A stretch of DNA of 64,000 nt from an uncultured Eubacterium sp. (GTDB lineage: Bacteria; Bacillota; Clostridia; Lachnospirales; Lachnospiraceae), in the NCBI GenBank assembly GCA_949959185.1, contig CATLIX010000005.1, positions 33,814 to 97,813 of the forward strand, written 5' to 3'. The notes beneath the pieces are model-generated. The model saw nothing but the letters and a program-made list of their open reading frames with translations, made no database searches and was not told where the DNA came from. How positions within the stretch are numbered: the first letter of the stretch is position 1; each line of letters opens with the position of its first letter. Position numbers and translations under genes: made by a program. Of this stretch, positions 8,948 through 18,375 are shown piece by piece.

Positions 8948-10097
8948 AGTTCTTTTCCTCCTTTGCCCCGGTCTCTGCCATGCCAACCATTGACGGAATC
9001 GCAGCCCCACCGTTTAAATTTGCACGCTCCCAGGCAACCAGCGTACTGTTTATTCCTGCATACACATTCTGTCCCAGATAAATGCCCTGACCCAGGATAA
9101 TCAGATGTATCCGGATATGGGCAGGTTTGATATCCTCAATCATTTTTTTCAGCGCATGTTGCTCCCGCAGGGAAGGCACCGCCTGTTCCCGTACAAGCAC
9201 GCTCACCTCATAGGGGCCATGGGCATAAAACTGTTTCAGGCTCCGGTATGCGGTTTCATTCCCCCGGTACTGCTCGATATCGCAGTATTCCAGAAAATAC
9301 GGACGCTCTCCGGTAAAAATTCCAATGACATATTCCATATATTCTCTGGTGCCCCGAATCAGATTTTTCCTGACAATTCCACTCAGCAGAAGCCGCAGTT
9401 TTTCCTCCTGCCACAGATGTCCGTTGGTAACTCCCACCCATCTGGCCATCCAGTGCAGAAATTCCGGTTCTGCAGTCATCGGGTCAAGCTGCCTGGCGGA
9501 ATCTGTAATTTTTTCATCCAAATCCTGATAAATGGTCTCAAACAGTCCCAGAAATCTTCCCAGAAAATCTTCCCTGCCTTTCGTCTGATAAATCATGGGA
9601 AGGTAAGACAGAAAACTGCGGTTTCCGGCATAAATTTTCATATGCCGGATTTGAGGAAGAAACCCTGCCTGGCAGAATAACTGAATTTCCATCCAGAGAT
9701 ATCTGCCTCTGGCCCGATACAGTAAAATGTCCTGTGGATTCTGTACGATATGGGCCAGATAAGGCTCCATGGCCCGATGCTTTTTCTCCGGCGTGATTTC
9801 CTGGTTCCGAATCAGCTCTTCCCAGCGGTAAATCTCACCGTCCACCACAGTCTCGGCATCATCGCTGCAGTAAAAATAAAACCGGATGGAATCATCCCCG
9901 TACCCAACGCTCTGTATCACCGCCCGATGCCACTGGTTTCCCCTTTCCCCGCTGTCTAACAGGCGTGAAATGAAAACACCGCTTTCCCGGACGCCTTCTT
10001 CCAGGGCAAGGCCCCCTTCGGTAATACGAATGCCCTTTCGGTAACCGGACTCGTAATCCCTCTTTTTATTAAATACAAAATATGCAAGCTGCTCCAC
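8919..10097 (-). CDS. Baseplate wedge protein, phage tail protein I family
   Basis: 392 aa. The central part (FLSYLPMIYQTKGREDFLGRFLGLFETIYQDLDEKI, shown here only as residues of about 165-200, followed by LDPMTAEPEFLHWMARWVG) matches the P2 I-like tail family, in which the segment fixes baseplate wedges around the hub. The first 160 residues are an extension of beta-rich character that precedes this domain in eCIS versions. It follows the second baseplate J gene with a 35-nt gap and overlaps the FYGKLL gene by 29 nt. No signal peptide or membrane segment. Role: third component of the baseplate wedge with the two J-like proteins upstream. Confidence 0.85.
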   Translation of the reverse strand: MEQLAYFVFNKKRDYESGYRKGIRITEGGLALEEGVRESGVFISRLLDSGERGNQWHRAVIQSVGYGDDSIRFYFYCSDDAETVVDGEIYRWEELIRNQEITPEKKHRAMEPYLAHIVQNPQDILLYRARGRYLWMEIQLFCQAGFLPQIRHMKIYAGNRSFLSYLPMIYQTKGREDFLGRFLGLFETIYQDLDEKITDSARQLDPMTAEPEFLHWMARWVGVTNGHLWQEEKLRLLLSGIVRKNLIRGTREYMEYVIGIFTGERPYFLEYCDIEQYRGNETAYRSLKQFYAHGPYEVSVLVREQAVPSLREQHALKKMIEDIKPAHIRIHLIILGQGIYLGQNVYAGINSTLVAWERANLNGGAAIPSMVGMAETGAKEEKNYEEFEELSI

Positions 10098-10132
10098 AAT
10101 ATCGCCCCTTGTCTATGGTATCTTTCTATCTG

Positions 10133-12235
10133 TTATGACATAAAAATCCGAATATCCAGTTCCTTCAGCCAGGGAAGCCCGTTGGGCGGAAGCTGCACGT
10201 CGCCGTTGGCCAGATAGCGATATCCCCGGCCGCCAGCCTCCAGGGTAAGGGTCCTGGCCTGCCGCACACAGGGCAGGATATCAATGATTCCGTAAATAGC
10301 GCTGGCAGATACCGGCCGGCCGATTTCCCATACGGTTTCATCCAGCCAGGAACGCACCGCATGTTCAATCATCTCCTCCGCATCGGTGAACTGGGGCCGG
10401 ATAACAATTTCTGCAAAAACAGAAATACTCACATATTCCGGATTCAGTATCTTTACAGCGGTACCAATCATTTTCCGCTTCCAGAGCATCTGTTCCAGAT
10501 TCTGCCTGTATTTATCACTCAGACATGTGTCCCGCTCTTTATAACTCAGAGGACGTACCACAATGGAAATCTCATTTTCCGGCAGGGAATCCCGTTTTCC
10601 GGCGGGAGGCACCACTTTGCTGTCCAGAATCAGAAGTCCCGGCGTCTGTTTTACCAGTTCTTCATAATCGGAACCGGTGACGCCGCGGTGAATCTGTTTC
10701 AGTTCCTGCCGCAGCCTTCCGTAACACTCCTCTATGGTTTCATCATCCCGGCCGCCTCCGGTCATCTCATACTGTTTTACCAGAAACTGAGGGAAATCCC
10801 TGCATTCCCGGATTTTTCCCGCTTTGATATTTCCTGATTTCCCGCTGCTTGTTTTCAGCCGCAGCAGCCGGATATCCCCGTCCGGCGCCATCCCGTGCTC
10901 ACCGTTTCCAAACAGCAGCCTGTGCTCCGAAAGTTCCAGCACATACACCGCGTCCTCCGGTGTGCAGACGTCAAAATCTTCCACCCTGCGCCAGGGATAA
11001 AATCTGCCTTCCTGACTGTCTTTTACCATAATTTCAAACTCATCATATACAATATCTGTCATATCCAGGCGGTATTCCTGGCTGGCAGCTCCGTTTCCCC
11101 GTCCAATTTCCCGTTTTTCCTGAAATTCATTTTCCCAGGCTGCCAGCCGGCAGGCAAAGACCCGGCCGTTTTCCGCCTGTTCCGGTCTGCGAAAAGACAG
11201 AATCATGTCTCCGTCTTCCCCTTCCGCTTTATCCAGCACCGGCGTAACTGTCCATCCCTTATCCTGCTCCAGATACAGTTCTGTCTGTCCCCTTTTTGCC
11301 AGATACATACTGGTTTTTACAGAAAGGATTTCCTGTCCTTCTTTCGGGATTACTTCATAATCCTCATAATCGCACCAGGAATACTGCTGCTTTACCTCTG
11401 TTTCATTAAAATATATATTCTGTATCAGCGGCGCCACATCATAATCATTTTCCATCAGAGTAACACGTATCTGAAAAGCCCCGTATGTCTCGTCCTCCAC
11501 CATTTTCTTCGGCAGCCGGAAACAGATTTTCCCCCGCTGCAGAAAGGCATATGTGGTATCGGATTCCACGGGCAGTTCCTCCCAGCCTTCTGACGACTGA
11601 TATTCCCACTTCAGTCGGGCAAGGGGAATAAAATCTTCCCCGATGGGATTGCGGCTCACCTGATAGTCTGTGCAGATATCAAAGGATACCACTGTTCTGT
11701 CCCTGGAAGAAAAGGACCTGTCCATAATAAAGCAGCAGCTGTTTCCCACCTGCGGATACTCTCCGAATGGGTACAGGCGCATCTTTTTTTCCAGATCATT
11801 TCCAATATTCACATAGCGGTCCAGCAATTCTCCGCACAGAATGTAAGCGCCAATCAGACGGATGGGATGGGGCCATTCCTTGCGAACCGTCTCAAAAACC
11901 ATATCTCCCGCGCAGAACCGGGTTCCTTTCAGAAGGGGAATCCGACTGCCGCCGAAACCTGCCGCCAGCTCCAGGCTGACAGAGCCCCGGGCAGGTCTTG
12001 CATGATTCCTTTCCATCCCCAGCAGTTTCAGATATTTCTGACGTTTCCAGCCGCAAAGACGGCTGATCTGATACTGCTGTATTTCTTTGAACCACGAGAG
12101 AAGCCCAAGCAGCATAATTCCCGGATCTGACTGGTTGTAATTGGTCCAGTCCGGACATTTTCCCGGTATCTGAAAAACCGCGTCCGCTTCAATTTCTCCA
12201 TACGATTTATCATCCAGATTCAAATTGTAGAACAT
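10133..12235 (-). CDS. Baseplate J-like protein 2 (Afp12-type)
   Basis: 700 aa from ATG 12235, 8 nt after GAAGGAG; the GTG at 12244 falls in the ribosome binding site and is rejected. The N-terminus contains the DWTNYNQSDPGIMLLGLLSW pattern typical of baseplate J/gp6-type proteins in eCIS, where the YNxSDPG block marks the wedge domain. The C-terminal third (VSISVFAEIVIRPQF ... IYGIIDILPCVRQ) matches the usual J-protein C-terminal domain with its small repeated alpha/beta units. It is shorter than the J-like protein encoded upstream, as is usual for the Afp11/Afp12 pair. Role: wedge protein surrounding the spike hub. Confidence 0.85.
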   Translation of the reverse strand: MFYNLNLDDKSYGEIEADAVFQIPGKCPDWTNYNQSDPGIMLLGLLSWFKEIQQYQISRLCGWKRQKYLKLLGMERNHARPARGSVSLELAAGFGGSRIPLLKGTRFCAGDMVFETVRKEWPHPIRLIGAYILCGELLDRYVNIGNDLEKKMRLYPFGEYPQVGNSCCFIMDRSFSSRDRTVVSFDICTDYQVSRNPIGEDFIPLARLKWEYQSSEGWEELPVESDTTYAFLQRGKICFRLPKKMVEDETYGAFQIRVTLMENDYDVAPLIQNIYFNETEVKQQYSWCDYEDYEVIPKEGQEILSVKTSMYLAKRGQTELYLEQDKGWTVTPVLDKAEGEDGDMILSFRRPEQAENGRVFACRLAAWENEFQEKREIGRGNGAASQEYRLDMTDIVYDEFEIMVKDSQEGRFYPWRRVEDFDVCTPEDAVYVLELSEHRLLFGNGEHGMAPDGDIRLLRLKTSSGKSGNIKAGKIRECRDFPQFLVKQYEMTGGGRDDETIEECYGRLRQELKQIHRGVTGSDYEELVKQTPGLLILDSKVVPPAGKRDSLPENEISIVVRPLSYKERDTCLSDKYRQNLEQMLWKRKMIGTAVKILNPEYVSISVFAEIVIRPQFTDAEEMIEHAVRSWLDETVWEIGRPVSASAIYGIIDILPCVRQARTLTLEAGGRGYRYLANGDVQLPPNGLPWLKELDIRIFMS

Positions 12236-12275
12236 GGCCTGCACTCCTTCTTCCTCTGTTCTGTCTTTTCAGTCC

Positions 12276-15206
12276 TCAGGGTTCCGCCACCACTTCATGA
12301 AAGCCGCTTTTCGGCAGACGGTAAAAGGGCAGAAACCGTTCTTCGTTGACTTCGTATTCCTCAAACCGCCCGCTGCGGTATTTACGCAGGGAAAGCTGGC
12401 TGATATATTTCACCCCCTCCACCCGTTTCAGGGCGTGGGTAATCTGATTTTTGTCCGGGAGCGTGCCGATTTCCCAGCCGTCACCGTAAAAATTCCCGTG
12501 AAGGGGGTCTAAAAACCGCTTCAGTTCTTCTCTCACCCGCTTTGTGGCGGCAAAAATCTCCTTTTCCTGCGCCAGCTCCAGAACCACCTTCACATCCAGC
12601 CGAATCAGCTCCGGCATCACAATATGAAACCGTCCCAGATTTACAATATTCTCATCCATACGGACGGAAAGGTATTCATAAATCTTCTTTCTGGTCCGTT
12701 CAAAACTGTAGCAATGCTCTCCATAACTCCCTGGAAGCACCACAAGGGTTACTGCTCCCGGCTGGTATCTGCCTGTTTCATCACAGCCTGGAAAACATTT
12801 CACCATACTGATATCCCTGGCTGCTTCCCGCGCCATATCTTCATAATCCTCCGCTGAAACACATCGCCTGCCGTGACGCAGCAGACCGGCGTTTCTGCCC
12901 ACTGCTTCCATCACGCCCTCTCCGGGAAGGCCGCAGACAGCATCCAGAGGATTGTTTACACTGTTGATAAACCCTGCTGTCCGGTCCAGACGGGAGATTT
13001 CCCCGGCCTTTACATTCCCTTTTTCTCCCCGGCAGTACCCGTATTTCACATATATTTCAATCTCGTCCTGTTCGTTGCGGCCCGATACCTCCATATATTT
13101 CGGAAAAGTCAGAATACCGTCGCGCCGGTCTGCCGTATATTCCTTTCTGCTGCCGCTGTCCGGCCCCAGTTCTTCCACCTCTGTCCATAATTCCCGATTC
13201 TGCCCCGGACCGTTTTCATAATCTGTTTTTCCCAGAACCCGAACCTCCAGCCGGGAAATATCTCCATAGGAAAGATGAATCTTTTTTTCTTCCATGCGGG
13301 GCTCCAGACCAAAAACTTCCTCCACGGTCTCAATCCCAAGAACTATGGTCGCATTCGGATAAATTCCTTCGATTTTCGGACAGTTTTCCGGCGTTTTGGT
13401 CAGTTCCCTGCCTGCTTTGCCGCTGAGACGGAGCCAGAACAGATTTTCCCCAAACAGCGAATCCCGGCAGATATCATTGCGTCCGTACCATGAAATCAGC
13501 CCTGTATGTGCAAATCCTTCCGTACTGTCAGCAGGATGCATTTCCTGCCATCCCTCCGCCGACAGGTATTCCCATTTCAGTCCGGACAGATGATTCTGCA
13601 AGGTATCATGCATAACGAACAGCATTTTCAGCGGGCCTCCGGCAGGGGGATGCCCAAAGCCGAAATAGCATGTTTTCTGTTCCTCCGTCCGCGCCCTGCA
13701 CACGGGAACTGCAAACCCTTTTTTCTGCATTTCCTCCGTCCCGTATTCCTTCAGCTCCATATTATTCTGCTGAATCATGGTCTTCGGACGGAGAGGCGTT
13801 TTCATATAGCTGTAGCTTAAAGAAAAATTTCCGGCCACAGGGGCCACGTAAGCGCCCTTTGTCTTAAAAGCATTATTCATACGGATAATTCTGGCACGGA
13901 TACAGTAATTCTCCGCCGAATTCACCAGTACCCGGCTGATATCCGGCGGACAGGTAAACTCCATCTGCCGGCGCACACCCTTAAGTCCCTCGCCGGCTGT
14001 AAAAATATTTCCGTACTGGCCGGACACCGGGAGACGTTTCCATCCAAACCCATTGTAATATTCCCATATAACTTCCCGAATTGTAATATCATATTCTTCT
14101 TCCGGCACAAATTCCTGCTTCCGCATAATCCGTTTCCAGGCTATTTTCACACCTGACACGATTTCCTCTATGGGGATTCTGACAAAATCAAGGTCAAATT
14201 CCACCCGGACACGGGCGCCGGGCCTGCCGAATATTTCACCGCTTCCGATATAAAACTCATCATAAACAGACGGATGTTCCCCAAAGGCCAGAAATTCTTC
14301 GATTTCCTGGTCCGTTCCGTTTACATGAATAAATTCCGGTTTCTGTCCGAGACATTCTGTGCCCAGAGATACTTCCTGCAGATAAATTCCGGAGAAATAA
14401 TCCGCATCCAGTATTTCCGCATATATTACATACATGGAAGACAGGGATTCCGCAGGAGCAAACCCCCTGGGCCCGCCGGGAATCTGAAAACAGAGTCTTC
14501 CATCCTGGCAGGTATAATCCGTAATCATGCGGTATTCTTCTTCCTCCCCAACACTGTAATAAAAACGGATACGGGACGAATCACAGAGGGCTTCCCAAAA
14601 GCTGTCATGCTTCCCTTTTCCCGCAGGTACCAGGGAAAGCCCGGCGTCTGCGTACGCGGAAACTGCAATTTCCTGGCCAAAACAGAAAAACATCAGATGA
14701 CGCTGCAGATTCTCCTCTCCATTCTGGAACAGAAAAAAAGATGGAACATCATCCCGGCGCCTGTTATACAGCTCATATATCCCGTCTCCTCCTGGGTCTG
14801 ACAGAAAAATCTGTTCCAGCTCCATGGGGCGTACCAGTACCTCCTCCTGGGTTTCAAACACAAGCTGTTCTCCCTCTGATTCCGCCAGCAGCCTGGTTCC
14901 AAAAGGAACTTCTGCCTCACCGTCATATCCTTCCGGAAGGCCGAATACCACAAATCCTTCCGCCGGACTTGCGGGCAGCAGTCCGGCGTTCACTCCGTCA
15001 AAGAAAGAGAATAAATCTCCTGCTGCGGACATATTAAATTTTTTAATATTGTCATACATCATATCAGCGAATATGGATACCAGAGCAGTTCCGGCATCCG
15101 GCTGCTCCTCATCGTATCTCCATTCCGGAACATACTGCTTTGCACATTTTCTCATATAGCTGATGATGTCCTCTCTGGACATTTTCTCTATCTGCGGAAT
15201 CTTCAT
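12276..15206 (-). CDS. Baseplate J-like protein 1 (Afp11-type)
   Basis: 976 aa from ATG 15206, 6 nt after AGAGGAA. The start shows the same organisation as its neighbour: an N-terminal helical part with DAGTALVSIFADMMYDNI, then large beta-rich insertions, then a C-terminal part (VKVVLELAQEKEIFAATKRV ... LPDKNQITHALKRVEGV) resembling baseplate J C-terminal domains. Known of the family: this is the larger wedge protein of the contractile baseplate, transmitting the trigger signal to the sheath. It follows gp25 by 36 nt, the common order (gp25, J, J, I) in eCIS. Sequence shows no signal or membrane segment. Confidence 0.85.
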   Translation of the reverse strand: MKIPQIEKMSREDIISYMRKCAKQYVPEWRYDEEQPDAGTALVSIFADMMYDNIKKFNMSAAGDLFSFFDGVNAGLLPASPAEGFVVFGLPEGYDGEAEVPFGTRLLAESEGEQLVFETQEEVLVRPMELEQIFLSDPGGDGIYELYNRRRDDVPSFFLFQNGEENLQRHLMFFCFGQEIAVSAYADAGLSLVPAGKGKHDSFWEALCDSSRIRFYYSVGEEEEYRMITDYTCQDGRLCFQIPGGPRGFAPAESLSSMYVIYAEILDADYFSGIYLQEVSLGTECLGQKPEFIHVNGTDQEIEEFLAFGEHPSVYDEFYIGSGEIFGRPGARVRVEFDLDFVRIPIEEIVSGVKIAWKRIMRKQEFVPEEEYDITIREVIWEYYNGFGWKRLPVSGQYGNIFTAGEGLKGVRRQMEFTCPPDISRVLVNSAENYCIRARIIRMNNAFKTKGAYVAPVAGNFSLSYSYMKTPLRPKTMIQQNNMELKEYGTEEMQKKGFAVPVCRARTEEQKTCYFGFGHPPAGGPLKMLFVMHDTLQNHLSGLKWEYLSAEGWQEMHPADSTEGFAHTGLISWYGRNDICRDSLFGENLFWLRLSGKAGRELTKTPENCPKIEGIYPNATIVLGIETVEEVFGLEPRMEEKKIHLSYGDISRLEVRVLGKTDYENGPGQNRELWTEVEELGPDSGSRKEYTADRRDGILTFPKYMEVSGRNEQDEIEIYVKYGYCRGEKGNVKAGEISRLDRTAGFINSVNNPLDAVCGLPGEGVMEAVGRNAGLLRHGRRCVSAEDYEDMAREAARDISMVKCFPGCDETGRYQPGAVTLVVLPGSYGEHCYSFERTRKKIYEYLSVRMDENIVNLGRFHIVMPELIRLDVKVVLELAQEKEIFAATKRVREELKRFLDPLHGNFYGDGWEIGTLPDKNQITHALKRVEGVKYISQLSLRKYRSGRFEEYEVNEERFLPFYRLPKSGFHEVVAEP

Positions 15207-15242
15207 AGCTGTTCCTCTCTCATTTCAAATCTCTTCCGGTTC

Positions 15243-15656
15243 TTATTCTCCCTCATTGATATAGAAAGGGTATACCAGATTATACTGGCTGTTTGTGGAG
15301 CGGATGACATAACTGACATGAATCATCAGAAGCCCTTCATCAATCTGTTCGTCACTGACCTCCGCCTTTATGTCCGTAATCCGCGGTTCCCAGCGGATTA
15401 ATGCGTGTTCCACTTCTGTTTTCATGGAGTACAGGGTGGTATAATCTGCAGATTCAAAGGTATAATCCCGGATTCTGCACCCGAATTCCGGGTGCATGGG
15501 CAGTTCTCCCGGCCTGGTTCCGATGATAATACCCACAGACTCCCGGATACTGTCTTCGTTGGAGGACATTTTAATCCGCCCGGTTGCCCCGTCAATTTCA
15601 ACGGGAAACTTCCAGCCTGTTCCAAGAAATGCTTTTACTCCGTTTCTCTGATCCAT
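15243..15656 (-). CDS. Baseplate protein of the GPW/gp25 family (Afp9-type)
   Basis: 137 aa. The fold-defining segment is clear: an early GWKFPVEID, then SVGIIIGTRPGELPMHPEFGCRIRD (about residues 40-65), then YSMKTEVEHALIRWEPRI and a C-terminal beta strand pair. These match the GPW/gp25 lysozyme-like family, whose members lack lysozyme activity and instead anchor the first sheath ring to the baseplate. Size is normal. The ATG at 15656 is preceded by the last GAGGAGG of a 182-nt repeat array, so translation probably uses that site. The array separates it from the spike gene; see the repeat entry. Confidence 0.9.
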   Translation of the reverse strand: MDQRNGVKAFLGTGWKFPVEIDGATGRIKMSSNEDSIRESVGIIIGTRPGELPMHPEFGCRIRDYTFESADYTTLYSMKTEVEHALIRWEPRITDIKAEVSDEQIDEGLLMIHVSYVIRSTNSQYNLVYPFYINEGE

Positions 15657-15838
15657 GATTACCTCCTCCCGACATAGCCGGGTACCTCCTCTTATACCTT
15701 CAGGGCTCCTCCCAACTCCTGAACCTTCAGGACTCCTCCCGGCATAGCCGGGTACCTCCTCAAGGTAAATGTTGGGCCCCTCCTCTTATACCTTCAGGGC
15801 TCCTCCCAACTCCGTTGGGCCCCTCCTCAAGGTAAATA
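15657..15838 (-). repeat. Array of eight GAGGAG motifs with small hairpins between spike and gp25 genes
   Basis: The 182 nt between the spike stop and the gp25 start are built from repeated short units. On the minus strand GAGGAG occurs eight times (plus-strand CTCCTC starting at 15663, 15686, 15706, 15733, 15756, 15780, 15800 and 15823), 20-27 nt apart. Between them are small inverted repeats such as CCCGGCTATGCCGGG, GGGCCCAACGGAGTTGGG and CCTGAAGGTTCAGG. A 35-nt segment occurs twice without change (about 15686-15720 and 15780-15814), and a 29-nt segment occurs twice with one difference (about 15663-15691 and 15733-15761). No open frame explains it. It could be an RNA structure tuning gp25 translation, or a slippage-prone or mobile repeat. 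Function unknown. Confidence 0.85.
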
Positions 15839-16618
15839 CTAATTTATCTTTACCATGCTGCCTTTGAGCTGGGTCATACCGGAGGCCTGCAGTCCCAGTT
15901 CTCCGTCGGCTTTTACCTTTATGCTGGTTCCTTCCACAGAGGTGCTCTGGCCTTTCGTCTTAAGGCTCTGCTGTGCTTCTAACTGAATGGTGCCACCGGT
16001 AACTTTAACTCCGTTGGCGTCTGCTTTCAGCGCTTCTTTGGTGCCTACGGTAAGGGTAATTTCCTGTTTTGCCTTTAATGCTATGGCGCCGTTTTTACTG
16101 TCCAGCAGAATGCTGTTTTCTTTCCCTTTATCCTGTATCTGAATGGTTTCCTGTTCATCATCCAGCAGGATTTCCAGTCCCTTAGGCGTGTTTACCGTAA
16201 TTTTCCCTTTATTCTCTGTCTCGGTAAAGGTAATCTTATGACCGCCCTTTGTCATAACCGTTTTTGTCTCGTTTTTCTCACTGGCCGCCCCTTCCGGCAG
16301 CTTGTCCGTTCCGTTCCACAGACATCCCAGCACTACCGGCATATTCATGTTTCCGTGGATAAATCCCACCAGCACTTCCGTGCCGATTTCCGGCAGCCAG
16401 TAATTGCCAAATCCGTTTCCCCCATAACCTGTCATAACTCTTACCCAGTCGGATGTTTTTTTATCCTTCTCGCCCATCAGATATTCCACTTTTATCATAC
16501 CCATATGGTCTTTATCCCAGATATCTTTCACAATAGCATTTAAAAGCCCCGGCGCCGTTATCTCAGGATATGTCTTCTCTTCTTTTTTATCTGACAGCAG
16601 TTCATCATAAAAATTCAA
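15839..16618 (-). CDS. Spike protein, baseplate assembly protein V (C-terminal half of Afp8/VgrG)
   Basis: 259 aa. The first half holds the gp5-like OB fold (GLLNAIVKDIWDKDHMGMIKV, then MTGYGGNGFGNYWLPEIGTEVLVGF, each typical of VgrG/gpV). The second half is repetitive and beta-helix-like (KGKITVNTPKGLEILLD ... SIKVKADGELGLQASGM), expected to form the trimeric needle on which the PAAR-like tip sits. The ATG overlaps the stop of the upstream gene by 4 nt (ATGA), so the two parts of a VgrG-like spike are coupled. In Afp the two are one protein; here they are split. Downstream is the GAGGAG array. Confidence 0.9.
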   Translation of the reverse strand: MNFYDELLSDKKEEKTYPEITAPGLLNAIVKDIWDKDHMGMIKVEYLMGEKDKKTSDWVRVMTGYGGNGFGNYWLPEIGTEVLVGFIHGNMNMPVVLGCLWNGTDKLPEGAASEKNETKTVMTKGGHKITFTETENKGKITVNTPKGLEILLDDEQETIQIQDKGKENSILLDSKNGAIALKAKQEITLTVGTKEALKADANGVKVTGGTIQLEAQQSLKTKGQSTSVEGTSIKVKADGELGLQASGMTQLKGSMVKIN

Positions 16619-17676
16619 CGTTTCCAGCCTCCCACTTCAAAAGACGTCCGATAACCGTCCCCGCTAAATATATGCTTTGCTTCCATAATATCATATATAC
16701 CGTCAATCAGGCTGGCATCTCCGTCCTTGATTTTCACCCGACCGCCCGCCTGAATCTCAGGAATTCCGATACATACTCCGCTGGCCTGCCTGGCCTGCTT
16801 TTTGGCCTCGTCCGCTTTGTGGTCCGCAATCTTTTTCGCATCGCTGTTATCCTCCACGCTGGCGTTCATTTCTGTTTTTTCACTCTGTACCAGGGATTTC
16901 TGCTTATCGTCCGCCTTTACCTTTACCTCTGCCGTAACTTCTTCTTTTTTATCCACATCCTGCCCCATAATCTTTATCACCACATCCTGAAAGGAAGCTC
17001 TCCGCTGAAAGGAAATGATATCTTTCGCCCATTCCAGCTCCACCGTATGAAACAGTTCCGCCTTTATATCCTTAAAATAAACTATCCCCGCCTGCACAAA
17101 AAAGTCCCGGTTTGCTTTTTTACACAGTTCCTCTTTGATAAACTCATAATCACTTCCATTCTGGAGAATGCAGTCCGTTTCCAGCTTATCGGTGGCATCC
17201 ACATCTTTTGACTTATAAGCCGGTTTATATTTTTTAATTACTTCATTAAAAGCGTCGGAATAGCTTTTTACCTGATGGGAAATATTGCTCTTTTTGCTTC
17301 CCATCATCATCCTGCGTACGTCAACTGCCGTCACCCGGATGGAGGGACTCTCAGAAAGCTCATAAGTAATTTCATCCACATATCCATAAAACAGAGACGT
17401 CAGAGAAGACCCATAGCCCATTTCCACTTCCACCAGTTCCCCCAGAATAAAATCAGAACTGACATCGTCCCGAAATTTGCGGTTCTCCAGGTCATACACA
17501 TTTGTCAGCTTAATCACCGCCGCGCTGGCCACCGTCTGGGAAAGGGTTACCTCCACGGATTCCACCGCATAGTCAGATTCCCCAATCAAATCAAAACCGG
17601 AACTTTTAACTTTCATCGCAGGCACCCTGAAATCTTTATATTTCGCTGCCAGACTGGTCATTGTAATGGTTGCCAT
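16615..17676 (-). CDS. VgrG/Pvc8-type hub protein (phage late control D-like, N-terminal half of spike)
   Basis: 353 aa from ATG 17676, 8 nt after AAGGAG. The first 250 residues match the gp27-like hub domains of the VgrG/Pvc8 family: SYDYAVESVEVTLS-type strands, VEVEMGYGSSLTSLFYGYVDEI, a helix with AFNEVIKKY, and SDYEFIKEELCKKANRDFFVQ. The final part is Lys/Ala/Asp-rich and probably helical, ending in a short beta domain (GRVKIKDGDASLIDGIYDI). It forms the threefold-to-sixfold adaptor between tube and spike. It lies 13 nt after the LysM gene and is coupled to the spike gene by a 4-nt overlap. Confidence 0.88.
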   Translation of the reverse strand: MATITMTSLAAKYKDFRVPAMKVKSSGFDLIGESDYAVESVEVTLSQTVASAAVIKLTNVYDLENRKFRDDVSSDFILGELVEVEMGYGSSLTSLFYGYVDEITYELSESPSIRVTAVDVRRMMMGSKKSNISHQVKSYSDAFNEVIKKYKPAYKSKDVDATDKLETDCILQNGSDYEFIKEELCKKANRDFFVQAGIVYFKDIKAELFHTVELEWAKDIISFQRRASFQDVVIKIMGQDVDKKEEVTAEVKVKADDKQKSLVQSEKTEMNASVEDNSDAKKIADHKADEAKKQARQASGVCIGIPEIQAGGRVKIKDGDASLIDGIYDIMEAKHIFSGDGYRTSFEVGGWKR

Positions 17677-17689
17677 AATCTGTCTCCTT

Positions 17690-18355
17690 TCAAAGGGCCG
17701 GGAGTTTTACCACCTGTCCCGGCCTGACATCCAGGGGATTCAGGATTCCGTTTTCTCTGGCTATCATTTTCCACATATCCGGATCCCCGTATTCCATCCC
17801 GGCAATATCCCACAATCCGATTCCCTGACGGATGGTACGGTATTTGGTGCGGTCCGGCGATTCAAAAGGAGACGCCCTGCGCCTGTCCCTGGGGGATATC
17901 AGAGATTTAAAGGTCAGGCTGACTTTTGCCCGTACCGGCATACCGCTTTCCGTAAACATGGTATAAGTATGGTTGAATCTTGTGACAATCCCTCTGAAAT
18001 GCAGAGAACCCCATCGGAATGTAACTTCCGGGGGACGGTGCAGGCTTCCGTCAATGGAGGTTGCGTCTGCAATCTGCTTCGTAATGGCGGAAACGTCCGT
18101 GGACACAGGCGGAGTGCCAAAGGAAATCAGTGATGTTGGCTGTTTCGGCACATAAGTGTCCAGGAAAAGGTTCAGAGAAAGTTCCGTGGCCTCTCCGGAA
18201 ATATACTGGAACAGGGGCCCGTCCAGACCGGGCACTTTCTTTTCCGAATAATTTGCGCTGTCTGTAAGCTGATATTCCGAAGGGTTAAACAGCACATCAA
18301 TTATACTCATTCCGATTTCTTTTTCAATTTCCAGTTTCGCCTTTGTAAGACCCAA
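17690..18355 (-). CDS. LysM-containing tube-baseplate protein (Afp7-type)
   Basis: 221 aa. The start is TTG 18355, 7 nt after AAAGGAGG; no ATG lies before the conserved part. The N-terminal domain (IDVLFNPSEYQLTDSANYSE, then TELSLNLFLDTY) matches the eCIS LysM tube-adaptor family, and the C-terminal 50 residues (YRTIRQGIGLWDIAGMEYGDPDMWKMIARENGI, residues about 170-203, ending VRPGQVVKLPAL) form a LysM-type motif. In Afp this protein connects the inner tube to the hub. It follows a 335-nt intergenic stretch filled by a palindromic element, the only long gap in the operon. Confidence 0.88.
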   Translation of the reverse strand: MGLTKAKLEIEKEIGMSIIDVLFNPSEYQLTDSANYSEKKVPGLDGPLFQYISGEATELSLNLFLDTYVPKQPTSLISFGTPPVSTDVSAITKQIADATSIDGSLHRPPEVTFRWGSLHFRGIVTRFNHTYTMFTESGMPVRAKVSLTFKSLISPRDRRRASPFESPDRTKYRTIRQGIGLWDIAGMEYGDPDMWKMIARENGILNPLDVRPGQVVKLPAL

Positions 18356-18375
18356 AGAAATTCCTCCTTTCCCGC

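Noticed and set aside
7520..9100. Long plus-strand open frame (526 codons) opposite the FYGKLL protein gene
   Set aside because: It is the antisense shadow of a gene with a strong ribosome binding site and conserved motifs; its protein is rich in His, Cys and Phe without any recognised pattern.
15657..15838. Possible CRISPR array in the repeat region
   Set aside because: Units are 20-27 nt, carry no unique spacers, and no cas genes are present.
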